DNA of 64,000 nucleotides from Rutidosis leptorrhynchoides (lineage: Eukaryota > Streptophyta > Magnoliopsida > Asterales > Asteraceae), in contig NC_092340.1 of NCBI RefSeq assembly GCF_046630445.1, forward strand, positions 38,626,501 to 38,690,500, read 5' to 3'. Positions 50,807-62,698 of this stretch are shown in pieces. Below the pieces are notes generated by a model. The model did no database searches. It had not been told where the DNA came from and saw only the letters and a program-made list of their open reading frames with translations. How positions within the stretch are numbered: position 1 is the stretch's first letter; every line of letters starts with the position of its first letter. The translations under genes were made by a program, and so were the position numbers.

Positions 50807-52150
50807 CTAAGTAACAAGATCCAGTTCATCAAGACACGGAGGAACAACATCTAATCTCATCATACTCCTATACTGAATCGGAACAGGTGCACCAGCTTGC
50901 ACACACAGTTCAACAACTGCTGGAGCTTTACCATAATATCTCTTCAAATCATTAGACAATGGCGGGCCCAACGGGTCAGTAACATGCCACACGTAATTGG
51001 GTCCCACTACATCAAAGATTGTTGCTTCTTGCCAAGCATGCATACCATTTCGAGACTGATGTTTTGATGCCCTACAATTTCTAACTTTATGCCCTTTTGG
51101 TCCAACTTGGATTTCAGGACAATATCCACACGTATGCACTTTGTATCTCTCCATTATCTTCTTCAACCCTGATATCATTTCAACCCATGAATCAAGTGTT
51201 AAGATACTAACTTCACTTATATCCTTAGAATCCCAAAAGTCAAGTTTCGGTTGTGTTTCCACGTTCAATGAAAGATCTAAACTATAATCAATCTCGGGTT
51301 GTATCTTTTCATTTGAGTCTGACTCAAAATCAACTATTCTGCCTTCTATACTATATACGGGTCGTGTTCTTCTTTTTGTAGGGTACTTTTCAAGGTTCAA
51401 TCCCGATTGTATGCAGAGTTCAACGACACCAGGAAGCTTTTTAACTGAGTGTTTCTCGTCATGTACAACTCGCGGCTTCCCAACACGATCAAAAAGATGA
51501 AAGCATTTAGGAAAATAAATCACATCATGAATTCTTCCTTTTCGCCACACGTGGGTAGCACTTCTTAGACCACTTTCTGCACCCGTGCACGTCCTAATTT
51601 CATGCCCTGACTCACCAATGTGAACCTCAAAGCAATACCTATATAAAACAATAAAGAATTGGATTCCTTTGTATATTACAAAGTGATCTGTTATTATCTA
51701 TATAACTCTTATAAGGCTGAAACTAATTACGTACCTGCATCGAAGAACTGGAATGGTCTTCAAAAGGTGCGATAACCCGAGTAACATTGATTCTCTAGCT
51801 CGATAAACATTATGAGCTAAATCAACCAGTTCAGGAACAAGTAGACCATTTTCTGGCGGTTCTTCAAGCAACTTACACGGCTGTTTCTTTCTAGCTTCTC
51901 TTTCTTCCTTAGCTCTCCGAACCAGAACTTTCATAGGTGTCGGGTAGGGTTTTCTCTCAGACTTGCTCTTCGCAGGTCTAGGTATGTCTGCATAAAAAGG
52001 ATCATCTTCTGCATTTAGCAATTCAGTTGTCTCGATCGTATACGTTCTCGTGCTACCAAATAAGTGGACTGGACTTAACACTAGTTTCTTCACAATATCA
52101 AAATGAACAACAATGGATGATGATGATGATGCTAATAATCTTCGGTGCAT
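50807..52150 (-). CDS. APO3: APO-family organellar RNA-binding protein
   Basis: Two coding exons, 52150-51735 and 51638-50807, with a 96-bp GT-AG intron, give 415 residues. The N-terminus is basic and Ser-rich (HRRLLASSSSS), like an organelle targeting peptide. Then come ADIPRPAKSKSERKPYPTPM and the two APO repeats, about residues 139-235 (RYCFEVHIGESGHEIRTCTG) and 308-412 (CGYCPEIQVGPKGHKVRNC to SMMRLDVV), each with paired Cys and His residues. APO proteins bind intron RNA and help group II intron splicing in plastids or mitochondria. Length and wording fit APO3, thought mitochondrial, best by memory; another APO member is possible. The start at 52150 follows a 5' leader intron (52596-52177) whose borders are also present in the decayed copy. 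The gene reads whole and is bracketed by two related MITEs. Confidence 0.85.
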
Positions 52151-52176
52151 CGGGTAAAAAAAAAAGAAACAGAAAC

Positions 52177-52596
52177 CTGTAGAGAAGAAAAAATGTTGAT
52201 ATATTAATAAGCAAACATTCATACACGATAATAATTTATTTACTTAGTTCAGGTTGTGTTTATGCCTATACAATTTTTACAAGCACCTATGAATATTGCA
52301 CCAAATTTGGCAATCTATCAACAAACAGAAAAGGCTAAACACAATTCTACAACCATCAATTTTAAAATGACCTAACAACAAAAGCACATAATCAAGCCCT
52401 AACTCCAAGTTACAGCAATTGCACTAAAAGCTTATTCTGATCAAAATTATTAAAGGTACAATAACATCATCATTGTAAAATCATATATGTACAGTGATGG
52501 TACAAGTAGAAGGTGATGGTCCACTGGTATGGCCAGTGGCGGCGGTGAACGGGAACAGAGGGAGATGAAGAGCGACGGTGGCCGAAAGTTATATAC
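52177..52596 (-). other. intron in the APO 5' leader
   Basis: On the minus strand the leader has the donor CCAG/GTATATAAC at 52597/52596 and an acceptor TTCTCTACAG ending at 52177, 26 bases before the start codon. The donor is conserved in the decayed copy at about 2450. This is a prediction from splice-site quality alone. Confidence 0.6.
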
Positions 52597-52830
52597 CTGG
52601 AGTGGAACGGTGAAAGTGTATAGAGTATAATGGTCACGGTGGGGTTGGCCGGTGATTAGAGAGGGAGATTGGGAGTTGAAGCCCGGTTTACGGGTTTTTT
52701 CTCCTGCTCTTTCGTTTTTCTTTCCTTTACGATTTTTTTCTTCTCTTCATTTGTGTTTTTTTTTTTTTTTTTTTTCCTTCTTTTTCATAAGACATAAATT
52801 AAAACTAAACGGATTCAATCATAACTCTAA

Positions 52831-53673
52831 CGGGGCGTTTGATTCGTAGAACCTGGAGGGATTTGCATTTCAAATCTCATGTTTAATTGGAGGATTTGGT
52901 TTGAGGGATTTGCATTTCAAATCCCATGAAATCCCATAGATGAAGGGTTTGAAAATCCTTTGTAAATGAGGGATTTGAAATCCCATGTTCTAAGATTATA
53001 CGTTTACGATATACGTTCCGCATTCACGTTTCGGGTTCCCGTTTCGGGTTTGCGTTTCAGGTTCGCATTTCGGGTTTGAGTTTCAGGTTCGCTTTTCAGG
53101 TTCGAGTTTCAAGTTCACGTTTCAGGTTCACATTTCGGATGCGCGATTCGGGTTCTCGTTTCAGGTTCACGTTTCGGGTTCGATTTTCGGGCTCACGTTT
53201 CGGGTTCGTATTTCAGGTTCGCGTTTCAGGTTCACGTTTCGGGTTCGAGTTTCAGGCTCACGTTTCGGGTTCACGTTTCAGGTTCGCTTTTCAGGTTCAC
53301 GTTTCAGGTTCGCGTTTCAGGTTCGCGTTTTGGGTTCGTGTTATGGGTTCGCGTTTCGTGCTCCATTTCGGGTTCACATTTCGATTTCGGGTTCACATTT
53401 CGATTTCGGGTTCGCATTTCGGTTTTGGGTTCTCGTATCACGGTCGCATTCCCGTTTTGGATTCACGTTTCGATTCCGGGTTTGCGTTTTGCGATCGCGT
53501 TATCGTTTCGGGTTCGCATTACAAATTCTGATATTTGAAAACCTCGAACCAAACAAAATATAGGATTTCAAATCCTGAGATTTCAAATCCTGCGAGATTT
53601 CAAATCCTGCGAGATTTCAAATCCCATGGGATTTCAAATCCTGGAAATTGAAATCCTTGAACCAAACGCCCCA
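52831..53673. mobile_element. Tourist-like MITE, APO-flanking pair, right
   Basis: The ends are GGGGCGTTTGATTCG-like and AACCAAACGCCCC, flanked by TAA (52828-52830 and 53674-53676). The centre (about 53030-53520) repeats GGTTCGCGTTTC, the complement of the array in the left MITE, so the two lie head to head around the APO gene. Long open frames inside are repeat artefacts. Confidence 0.85.
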
Positions 53674-53676
53674 TAA

Positions 53677-54464
53677 TTCTAATTAGTCGATTTAGACCGT
53701 ACGATCTACATGTCAAACAAATAAATATTGTACTCGTACAATTGTAACAGACAAACAATAATGCAACAATACAATACACAAACCACACAGCAACCTATTG
53801 GAGTCACAACAACCTTAATTCTATTAGAAAACGGATCAAACAAATCATCATAAGTAGTCTTCGTAAAAACACTTGAAGGAAAAAACAAATGAAACTTCTG
53901 ATAACACATAAGACCACAAGAAGACACGACAGTTGATGTGAAACACGAACAAATTGTCCCCAACGTCATTACAAACTCATTAAACGGTCAAGTCACCTAA
54001 CTGTTTCCCACCATTGACTACCAAGCACACAAGGAACTCCCAAACATACGAGAAATAATATAGGCTCAGAAAGATAACCAACGTAACTCATTCCACACTA
54101 CCACATAAGGAATCACCCTAAGTTGCCGCCAAAACTCAAAACCATCGTCGTAGAAATCAAGAAAACCTACCTAGAAATCAAAGCCAACAACCACAAAAAC
54201 CACATAATCGCCACCTAATAGTAGCAAACCTTCCTACATAAACTGTAGGTTTAAAAGCGCAAAAAATTGGTGGAAACACCGTCAATCTCCACCAAATGGA
54301 GACCATCGTCAGGAAAGGTGGAAGAACTGGATTCGAGATTAGGCAACAACATAAAGAAGTTGGAGAAAAAGAAGGAATAATTATATGCACCGATAAAGAA
54401 AACAAAAAAGAAGATGTGAAGAAATGAGAAACAGGAATAAAACAAAAATGCACGAGAATAATCA
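53677..54464. other. unclassified sequence, no gene supported
   Basis: Moderately AT-rich. Minus-strand open frames of up to 110 codons exist but carry no domain I know. The Leu/Phe-rich readings may be a decayed LINE leader or an old gene fragment. Confidence 0.35.
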
Positions 54465-54480
54465 GGCAACACCTTATTAC

Positions 54481-54626
54481 TCACGTTTGTTTTTTGTTTT
54501 TTTTTGGAAAGGCAAGCCTCCAAAGGTGTAACATGTGGGGATTGAACCTGGGTCCCTTTGAAACATTTCAAGCATCTTAACACCAGACCACCAATCCAAG
54601 CAATTAATAATAAAATATATTAAACC
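54481..54626 (-). mobile_element. tRNA-derived SINE
   Basis: On the minus strand a B box, GGTTCAATCCC, lies near 54549, with an A-box-like TGGTCTGGTGTTAAG upstream and an A-rich tail (54490-54506 in plus coordinates). A 16-bp exact duplication, GGCAACACCTTATTAC, flanks the insert at 54465-54480 and 54627-54642. The 5' 25 bp or so look AT-rich and may not be part of the usual SINE body. Confidence 0.7.
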
Positions 54627-54642
54627 GGCAACACCTTATTAC

Positions 54643-55390
54643 ATTTTATATACTATCAAACAAGACTTATGACTTGGAGTTTTATAAGCTAAAGTTTTTA
54701 TATGTTCTCATAAGCTTCGTGTCAAACACACCTTATTACTCACGACTGGTAGCAAGTCAGCTGAACACCGTGATTTCTAGCGGTCATTTATTTGGCCAAC
54801 CATTTTCGTTTATTTGGTTTATGATATGATATTATCAATCATTGTCTGATTAATTTGAATTTCAACAATAGTTGATAAATAATAAAACTTACTTTCTTAT
54901 TTCTTATTATTTTACGAGTAGTTATTTGTTATTATCAATAATTAATTATTAATTTCACTATGCTGCAAATTATAAACTAGTTAAAATATGACTCCATCCG
55001 TCTCAAAATAAATGTCTACCTTACCATTTTGATTTATCCCCAAAAAAATTATTTCTTACTTTAAATAACAATAAAAACTACTTAATTTTCAATTAAACAA
55101 TTTTTATAATTGAAATTGTAATTGTAATTGTAATATTTAAGATAGAAACAACTTTACCAATTACTCCTTAAATAAATTCAATTACTTAAAATAAAATTAA
55201 AATAACTTACTCAATCAAAGATATATGTAAAAAACATCATTTTCGATCACTTTCAGAAGCAATTTTCGTGCAAGGTGCTGTGCAGACCACGTATTCTGGG
55301 GGGGGGGGGGGCTGGTTAATGGACTGACCCATCACAACTCTTCAAACAGGCCTGCTACATCGAGTACTGTACCAGCCCAGGCGACAGTTG
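54643..55390. other. intergenic sequence, no gene seen
   Basis: AT-rich spacer. A run of about 13 G lies at 55299-55311, just before the LINE remnant. Confidence 0.5.
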
Positions 55391-55868
55391 GGCCTGGAAT
55401 CCAATCGGCTTTCGATTCATTGGGTCCTGGAATCTGCTTGCGGGTCTCGAACAGTGAGGCAAATGACTTAGAAGCGAGGTTTACGGAATAAGAAATTTGG
55501 GGTGCAATAAAAGAATGTGCTAGTAACAAAGCGCCGGGGCCGGACAGATTCAAGGGGGAAATTTCATTGGGTTGTAACTCCTCTTTTATTACTCTTATTC
55601 CTAAAAAGGCGGATCCGGTTAGTTTAAATGAATATAGACCTATTAGTTTGATCGGTAGCTTTTATAAAATTATCGCGAAACTACTTTCATTAAGACTACG
55701 AAAGGTAATACCTAACATTGTGGGATTTGAACAAAGCACTTTTTTAAAGGGGAGAAACATCTTGGATGGGGTTCTTATTGCAAATGAATCGCTCGGGTTT
55801 TTAAAGAAAAGTCACATTAAAAGCATGTTGTTCAAGGTCGACTTCGAAAAGGCTTTTGATAGCCTTAG
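55391..55868 (+). pseudogene. L1-type LINE reverse transcriptase fragment
   Basis: Reading words in order: SNSEANDLEARFTE, IWGAIKECASNKAPGPD, then GCNSSFITLIPKKADPVSLN, EYRPISLIGSFYKIIAKLL and FKVDFEKAFDS. These are the front part of a plant L1 reverse transcriptase (the N-terminal fingers and motif A with its catalytic FEKAFDS). One stop lies in the first part, and about 27 codons are missing between APGPD and GEISLGC. It is cut at 55868 by the chromovirus LTR, so the YADD part is not seen. Confidence 0.85.
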
Positions 55869-57811
55869 TGAAACACCGGCCATTTTTTTTTTACTACACA
55901 GCGGAAGACTTTATTAACAAACACAATATAAGTCACGTCATTACGTTTACGTTTACACAACGGTGTTACGTTATCACAAAACATTATTTATACAAAAGTC
56001 CACATCAGAGTTGGGTTGTCAAACATGTCTTCTGCAATAACACCCTTCCCGACTAGCAGTACCTAAACCTGCAAGGGGAGAATATGTGGGGGATTAGCGC
56101 ACCGCTAAGTGAATGGAATCTATCTAACAGATATAGCTTAAGCCACACACAAGCTATATACTAACAACAGTACTTGCTAACTACCAACTAGCATACAATA
56201 AGACAATACGAGGATCGGCGGCTTGTACGAGCACACGACTCCTAGCTGATCGGACTTGAGTCTATCGATAGTCCCTGCTACTCAATTCACAGTATAGTTA
56301 TCCAGATGCAGGGGATGCATCATTCACACTATACTCTACAATCAGTAGCCTACGGACCCAACCTCCCCTAGGCACGGTTGACCTCATACGGACTCTAACC
56401 TCTCCTAGGCACGGTCTCGAGTCCCCAGTCTCCCTAGACCCGACTGGTGCCATTCACACAGTGTACACATAATTCACATACAACATCAGGCATACTATAT
56501 TATTCTAACATGGAAATTTCTACACTATGCATGGTAAAAGAGTCAACCACAGTAGCATGATATGCTACTTAAACTCTATCCGGAGATAGACCCACTCACC
56601 AATTACTAGCAACTGCTCAGTTATTATTTCTGAGCTTCCTCCTTGTCCTTATAACCTGAGAACAACACAAACAAAGTTAATATACATATCCAATAAATAA
56701 TATAATCATTTCATACCATTAACTAGGTCATAACACCATATATTCATAATTTTATGAGTCTACATCATGACTCCACTCAATAATGGCATACAGGTGCGTG
56801 CAAAACACGACATACACACTAAAACTCCTTTTCCGGCCCAAAAACAGTTTGATCTAGTTTCTTAAAAGTTCACCATTGAAAAGTATTCTTTATTACGATT
56901 CTAACGATAGTTTATTCATCAAAAACGGAGTTACGTTTTGAAAGTTACGTTCGTTTCAATTTCATAAAAGTACTGTAGCAAATAGTGACACTGTAGCAAC
57001 TCGGCACTGTAGCAAATAGTGACACTGTAGCAACTCGGGGGTACTCTTGCAACTCGGTACTGTAGCAAATAGTGACACTGTAGCAAATAGTGACACTGTA
57101 GCAGTTCGGGTACTGTAGCAAAATACTGTATCAAAATACTGTAGCAACTGGGTTTCGAAGCAGTTCGCTGTTTTTGCGATTTTTTCGCCCAAAACTCGAT
57201 TTTTGAGTGTTTTTGATCCGTTTTTAAGCACATGGAAGCTACTAAACATATATACAACCTATTTCTAACATCAATTAAGCATAACAAACACCAAAAATGA
57301 AGATTCAAGCTTAAAATCACACTTTTTATTCAAGAACACAAAACCCATTTTGAGGAAGAATTAATACATGAATCTATGATATGCATACCTTATATTGATC
57401 ACGAAATCACAAGGAATATATCTCTAGATTCAATTAATCCAAAGGCTCACAAAATCAAATTAGGGTTTATGTGTATGTTTGTGTATGTGTTCGTGTATGT
57501 GCTTGATGAAATGAGAAATGGATAGAACTATCCACATACATACACTTAAATGAGTTATAAACTCATACCCCATATCACACAGGTATTTACTAGTTATCTT
57601 ATCTGATAACCTTTCGTATCTCCTTAGGCGGTCCTAACGGAGTCCAAATTAGATAAACCAACCTGTTCTGGGACCCTTGTCACAAACTGGTCACAACACA
57701 ATTATAATAAAATACTAATAAAATAATTAAAATAAAAGCACTTAAGACTAAGCACAAATCCTAAGGGCAAAATAGGCAACTTACAACTAGCCCGGGTTTC
57801 AGTCTGTTACA
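55869..57811 (-). repeat. chromovirus LTR (3' in element orientation)
   Basis: In plus coordinates it begins TGAAACACCGGCC and ends GTCTGTTACA. It contains a small array of CTGTAGCAAATAGTGACA units at about 56965-57140. Confidence 0.92.
56965..57140. repeat. CTGTAGCAA minisatellite in the LTR
   Basis: Units of 17-19 bp built on ACTGTAGCAA, AATAGTGACA and CTCGGG. The other LTR (63800-63935) has fewer units, so copy number changed after insertion or during copying. Confidence 0.85.
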
Positions 57812-57823
57812 AATCCACCCCCC

Positions 57824-60800
57824 TTAAGAAGATTCTGTCCTCGGAATCTGGTCTTGGTCAAACAAATGAGGGTAACGTTTTCTCATCAACTCTTCCGTTT
57901 CCCACGTAAGATTAGAACCCAAACTGTGTTTCCACTCAATCAACACCATCGGAATCTCTTTCTTTCTCAGCTTAGTCACCTTTTGGTCAACCACACGGAC
58001 CGGCTCTTCCACCAATTTCTTATTCAAATCAACCCTTAAATCTTCTAAACGAAGAAGTTGTGTTTCATCGTCGACTTTACACTTACGAAGATAACACACG
58101 TTGAATGCATTATGAATACCAGATAACTCTGACGGAAGATTTAACACCACAGTCTGATCATTCAACACTCCACTGATCGGAAACGGACCAATAAATCTCG
58201 GTGCTAACTTACCACGTTTACCGAATCTGATAACCCCTTTCCACGGCGAAACTTTCAGATACACTCGTTCACCCACATTAAAGGTTACTGGACGTCTACG
58301 CGGATCAGCATACATTTTCTGCCTATCTCTAGCGGCTTTTAACTTTTCTCTCGCAATTGCAACTTTTTCGGCTGTCATTTGAACAATTTCGGGACCTGCA
58401 AACTGTTTCTCCCCGGCTTCTAACCAACAAGTCGGAGTTCTGCAACGGCGACCGTATAGCATTTCATAGGGCAGCATCCCTATACTCGAATGATATGAAT
58501 TATTATACGCAAATTCGACCAACGGCAAATGTGTATCCCACGAACCACCGTATTCTAACACACAAGCCCTTAACATATCCTCCAAAGTCTGTATCGTTCT
58601 TTCACTCTGACCGTCTGTCTGAGGATGATAACCTGTACTTAAATTCACACGTGTACCCAAATTCTGTTGAAGACTATTCCAAAAATTCGACACAAATCTG
58701 GAATCTCTGTCTGAAACGATCGATAATGGCACACCATGTCGACTAACTATCTCGTTTATATACAATTCGGCTAACTCGCTTAACGAAGCTGTTTCACGAG
58801 TAGCAAGAAAATGAGCACTTTTAGTTAGGCGATCCACTATTACCCAAATCATATCATGTCTTTTCTGAGTTCGAGGTAATTTGGTCACAAAATCCATCGT
58901 TATATGTTCCAATTTCCACTCTGGAATCTGTAACTGACGTAACGAACCATAAGGTTTCTGATGTTCGGCCTTCACTTGAGCACATATATGACACTTTTCG
59001 ACATGACGGGCGATATCTGATTTCATTGTTGGCCACCAATACACTGTTTTCAAATCATGATACATCTTATTACTACCCGGATGTACTGTCAATCTGGATT
59101 TGTGAGCTTCCGTCATGATTAAATCCCTCAAATCTCCAAGCTTAGGCACCCAAACACGATTGTTTAAGGTCTTTAGTCCACGTGAGTCATCAATTAAGTC
59201 CACTTTTCATTTGGTCATTTGTTCAGATTTAATATGTTCGTCCTCTAAAGCACAGGCCTGAATGGTTTTTAAGCTGTTAATCAAATCTGAAGTTATATTC
59301 AAACGAAGAAATTTCACATTTTCACTTGACTTTTTACGACTTAGCGCATCTGCAACCACATTTGCCTTACCCGGATGGTATTTAATTTCACAATCGTAAT
59401 CTTTGATCAACTCTTGCCATCGTCTCTGACGTATATTCAATTCTTTCTGTGAGAAGATATACTGCAAACTCTTGTGATCTGTACATATAACACAATGGGT
59501 TCCATACAAATAGTGTCTCCACAGTTTCAAAGCAAACACTACTGTAGCCATTTCAAGATCATGCACTGGATAATTCTTCTCATGAACTTTCAACTGTCGC
59601 GAGGCGTAGGCGATTACTTTATCTCTTTGCATTAATACACAACCCAACCCGGCATATGATGCATCACAGTATACCACGAAGTCGTCTGAACCTTTTGGTA
59701 AAGCTAACACTGGTGCCTGACACAGTAGCTGTTTCAAAATCTGAAAAGCATTTTCCTGTTCATCAGTCCATCGAAAGGCTACATCTTTACGAGTCAACTT
59801 AGTCAACGGACCCGCTATTTTCGAGAAATCCTTGATAAATCTGCGATAATAACCGGTTAATCCCAGAAAACTCTTAATCTCAGTCGGAGTCTTCGGAGAA
59901 TTCCAATTCATTACCGCTTCTATCTTTGTCGGATCAACTTTTATACCTTCGGCACAAATCACATGACCCAAAAACTGCACTTCACGTAACCAAAATTCAC
60001 ACTTTGAAAATTTTGCAAATAGTTGTTCACGTTTCAACATGTTCAAAACCTGTCTCAGATGTTCAACATGTTCACTTTCGGTCTTTGAATACACTAGTAT
60101 ATCATCTATAAACACAATCACAAACTTATCTAAGAACGGGCGACACACTCTATTCATTAGATCCATGAAGATTGCTGGCGCATTTGTCAACCCAAACGGC
60201 ATGACAAGAAATTCATAATGACCATACCTTGTTCTGAACGCTGTTTTCGGTATATCTGATTCAGCAACACGAACCTGATGATATCCGGATCGTAAGTCTA
60301 TCTTAGAAAAGAATGAAGCACCCTGTAACTGATCGAACAAATCGTCTATTCGAGGTAACGGATACTTATTCTTCACTGTTCTTTTGTTCAATTCACGATA
60401 ATCAATACACATACGCATTGACCCATCTTTATTTTTAACAAACAATACCGGAGCACCCCACGGTGAAGAACTCGGTCGGATAAACCCACGATCTAATAGT
60501 TCTTGAATCTGTGACATCATTTCACGGATTTCAGACGGCGCTAATCGGTATGGAGCTTTTGCAACTAGAGTTGTTCCAGGAACCAATTCAATCTTATATT
60601 CAACTTCCCTTACCGGCGGCAGACCTGGTAACTCATCTGGGAACACTTCGGGAAATTCTGATACTATCGGAATATCTGCCACTGTTTTCTTTTCTTTCTT
60701 CGCATCAATCACATATGCAAGAAATGATTCACAACCCTTTGCCATCGACTTTTTCGCTTTCATCATGGTTATCAACAGAAAATTATACCCTCCCCGCTCC

Positions 60801-61198
60801 CCTCGGGCCACAACACGGGTTCCATCGGTCGAACGAAAGGTAATCATTTTCCTATCACACTTAATATTAGCCCTAAGCGAGCTCAACCAATCCATTCCTA
60901 GTACTACATCAAAGCTAGGAATAGGTAACACTAAACAAGTCACCGGGAAAGACTTTCCTTCGATCTCTATACAAACCCCAGTCACATAGGTTGTGACGGG
61001 TGTGGTCTTACCATTAGCTACTTCTACACTAACCGGCTTGGGTAACACAGTAGCTGGTAAATTCAACTTAGCACAGAAATCTAGGGACATAAAACAACTA
61101 TTGGCACCACAATCAAATAATACGCGAGCAGGTATTGAGTTGATTAGAAACATACCGATGATTACTTCGTCGGTTGCCACAGCATTTTCCACCGACAT
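57824..61198 (-). pseudogene. chromovirus pol region (fossil, nearly whole)
   Basis: In reading order: aspartic protease with [12 protein letters not shown] (about 61115); reverse transcriptase with [19 protein letters not shown] and the [11 protein letters not shown] catalytic box (about 60500-60050); RNase H from [15 protein letters not shown] (about 59675); integrase with the HPGSNKMYHDLK and CHICAQVKAEHQ zinc head (about 59080-58950) and DDE core including MDFVTKLPRTQ and DRDSRFVSNFW; and a C-terminal chromodomain (IPMVLIEWKHSLGSNLTWE, about 57930). Chromodomains steer integration to marked chromatin. It has about one or two breaks. Confidence 0.92.
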
Positions 61199-62542
61199 CT
61201 AAAAAGCTCTAGCCTCTGCTGTTGAAGGGTTCTTCCTCTTCTGCCCACTCGAGGTAGTTGACCCTCCAGCTGATGCTGAACGCGCCCCTGACCCTACCCC
61301 GGAACTACCACTCTTCCACGGACAACTAATTGCACGATGCCCTGGTTTTTGACAACTCCAACACACACTATTTGGATACGGGAATGCTGAAGACTCATGC
61401 CCAACAACACCACACTTTAAGCATCTTCTTGTAGCCTCAGAACACTGACCAATGTGAGAAGATCGACATGTGTGACACCAATTCCCTTTTCCTGATCCAG
61501 ATCCAGTACTACTCTGACCACTTTTACCCTTCGATTTAAACCCACTAGACTTCTTGAATTTAGATCCTGATTGACCAGATACTTGCCCACCTTGTTGTAG
61601 CACATTACCAAACATTCTGTTTCTGGCAGCCTGAACATCACTTTCTACCATCTTAGCCATCACAACAGCTTGAGACAATGATGTAGCTGTTCTAACAAAA
61701 GTTCTGTACTCAGGCTGAATGATATTAACAAAATGCTGGATACGAGAGGCTTCGTCTGGCACCCATTGTTGTACAAACCTCAGTTTATCCATAAACTTCT
61801 CTACTACCTCGTCGATCGTCATTTGAGGTGTCATCTTCATTTCAAGAAACTCAGTCTTGATTCGGTTCATATCAAATGGATTACAATATTGTTCACACAC
61901 CTTCCCATGAAACTGCTCCCATGTGATCATACTCACTTGCTCTTTTGGTATACTAGAAATCAAAGAATCCCACCAAATCATAGACCTACCTTTCAACAGT
62001 CTACTAGCATATGTTACCTTCAGCTCGGGTTCACACTGACACGCTTCAAATACCCTTTCAACTTCTCGCAACCAATTAAGAGTTACAGTCGAATCAGTAC
62101 TTCTAGAGAACTCGGAGGGTTTGCAATCACGGAAGTTCTTATACGTACATCTTTTGGGTGGTTGCATGTAAGGTTGATGGAACATTTGCATTTGGTATGG
62201 ATTCATCATCATGGGATTTTGGTAAGTAAAGGTGTTTTGTGGTGGCATATAATATTGGTTAGGTATTTGATTCTGAAACTGGTTCTGGGGCACATTAGGT
62301 ATCGTTTGGGATTGCGCGGTTGGGAATCCAGGTGGTGTATCATCATTTCCAGAATGCCTCGCCAATTCAAGCTCATTAATTTTGTCCTCGGCCTCTTTTA
62401 GCTTGCTTTCTAACTGAAGGATGTAACTACTCTGATCATCATCTGACTCAACACCTTCTTCTGGTGCTCTGAATGTTTCGGGGTTAGATGGGCCAGTTGC
62501 GTTTCTATCAGCCATACCTGTGCTACAAAACAGCTCACACAA
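61199..62542 (-). pseudogene. chromovirus gag region (fossil)
   Basis: The region encodes a polar Met/Gln-rich N-terminus, the retrotransposon gag domain (FSRSTDSTVTLNWLREVERV onward, with GRSMIWWDSL), a Gly/Ser-rich linker and two zinc-binding words (CLKCGVVGHES and CWSCQKPGHRAISC). It probably starts at the ATG of MADRNATGPSNPE (about 62515). It would form the particle core and bind RNA. Confidence 0.88.
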
Positions 62543-62698
62543 AAGCTTAGTGGATAACAGTTAGTTCAATCACAACTAACACACGTATATCCTATTTTCA
62601 CTTAGCCCCCACTCCCACAGACATGTTTGACTTGCCTCAGGGTTTGGGAACAAAATACGCGCACGTATTTGCTGCCAAACCATGCTCTGATACCAACT

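Noticed and set aside
50009-53563. Long Phe/Arg/Ser-Gly-rich open frames in the two MITE cores
   Set aside because: They are translations of a degenerate 12-bp repeat; no start context, domain or conservation supports a protein.
57854-62401. Plus-strand frames opposite the chromovirus gag and pol
   Set aside because: They are shadows of the minus-strand coding region, which has all the domain motifs.
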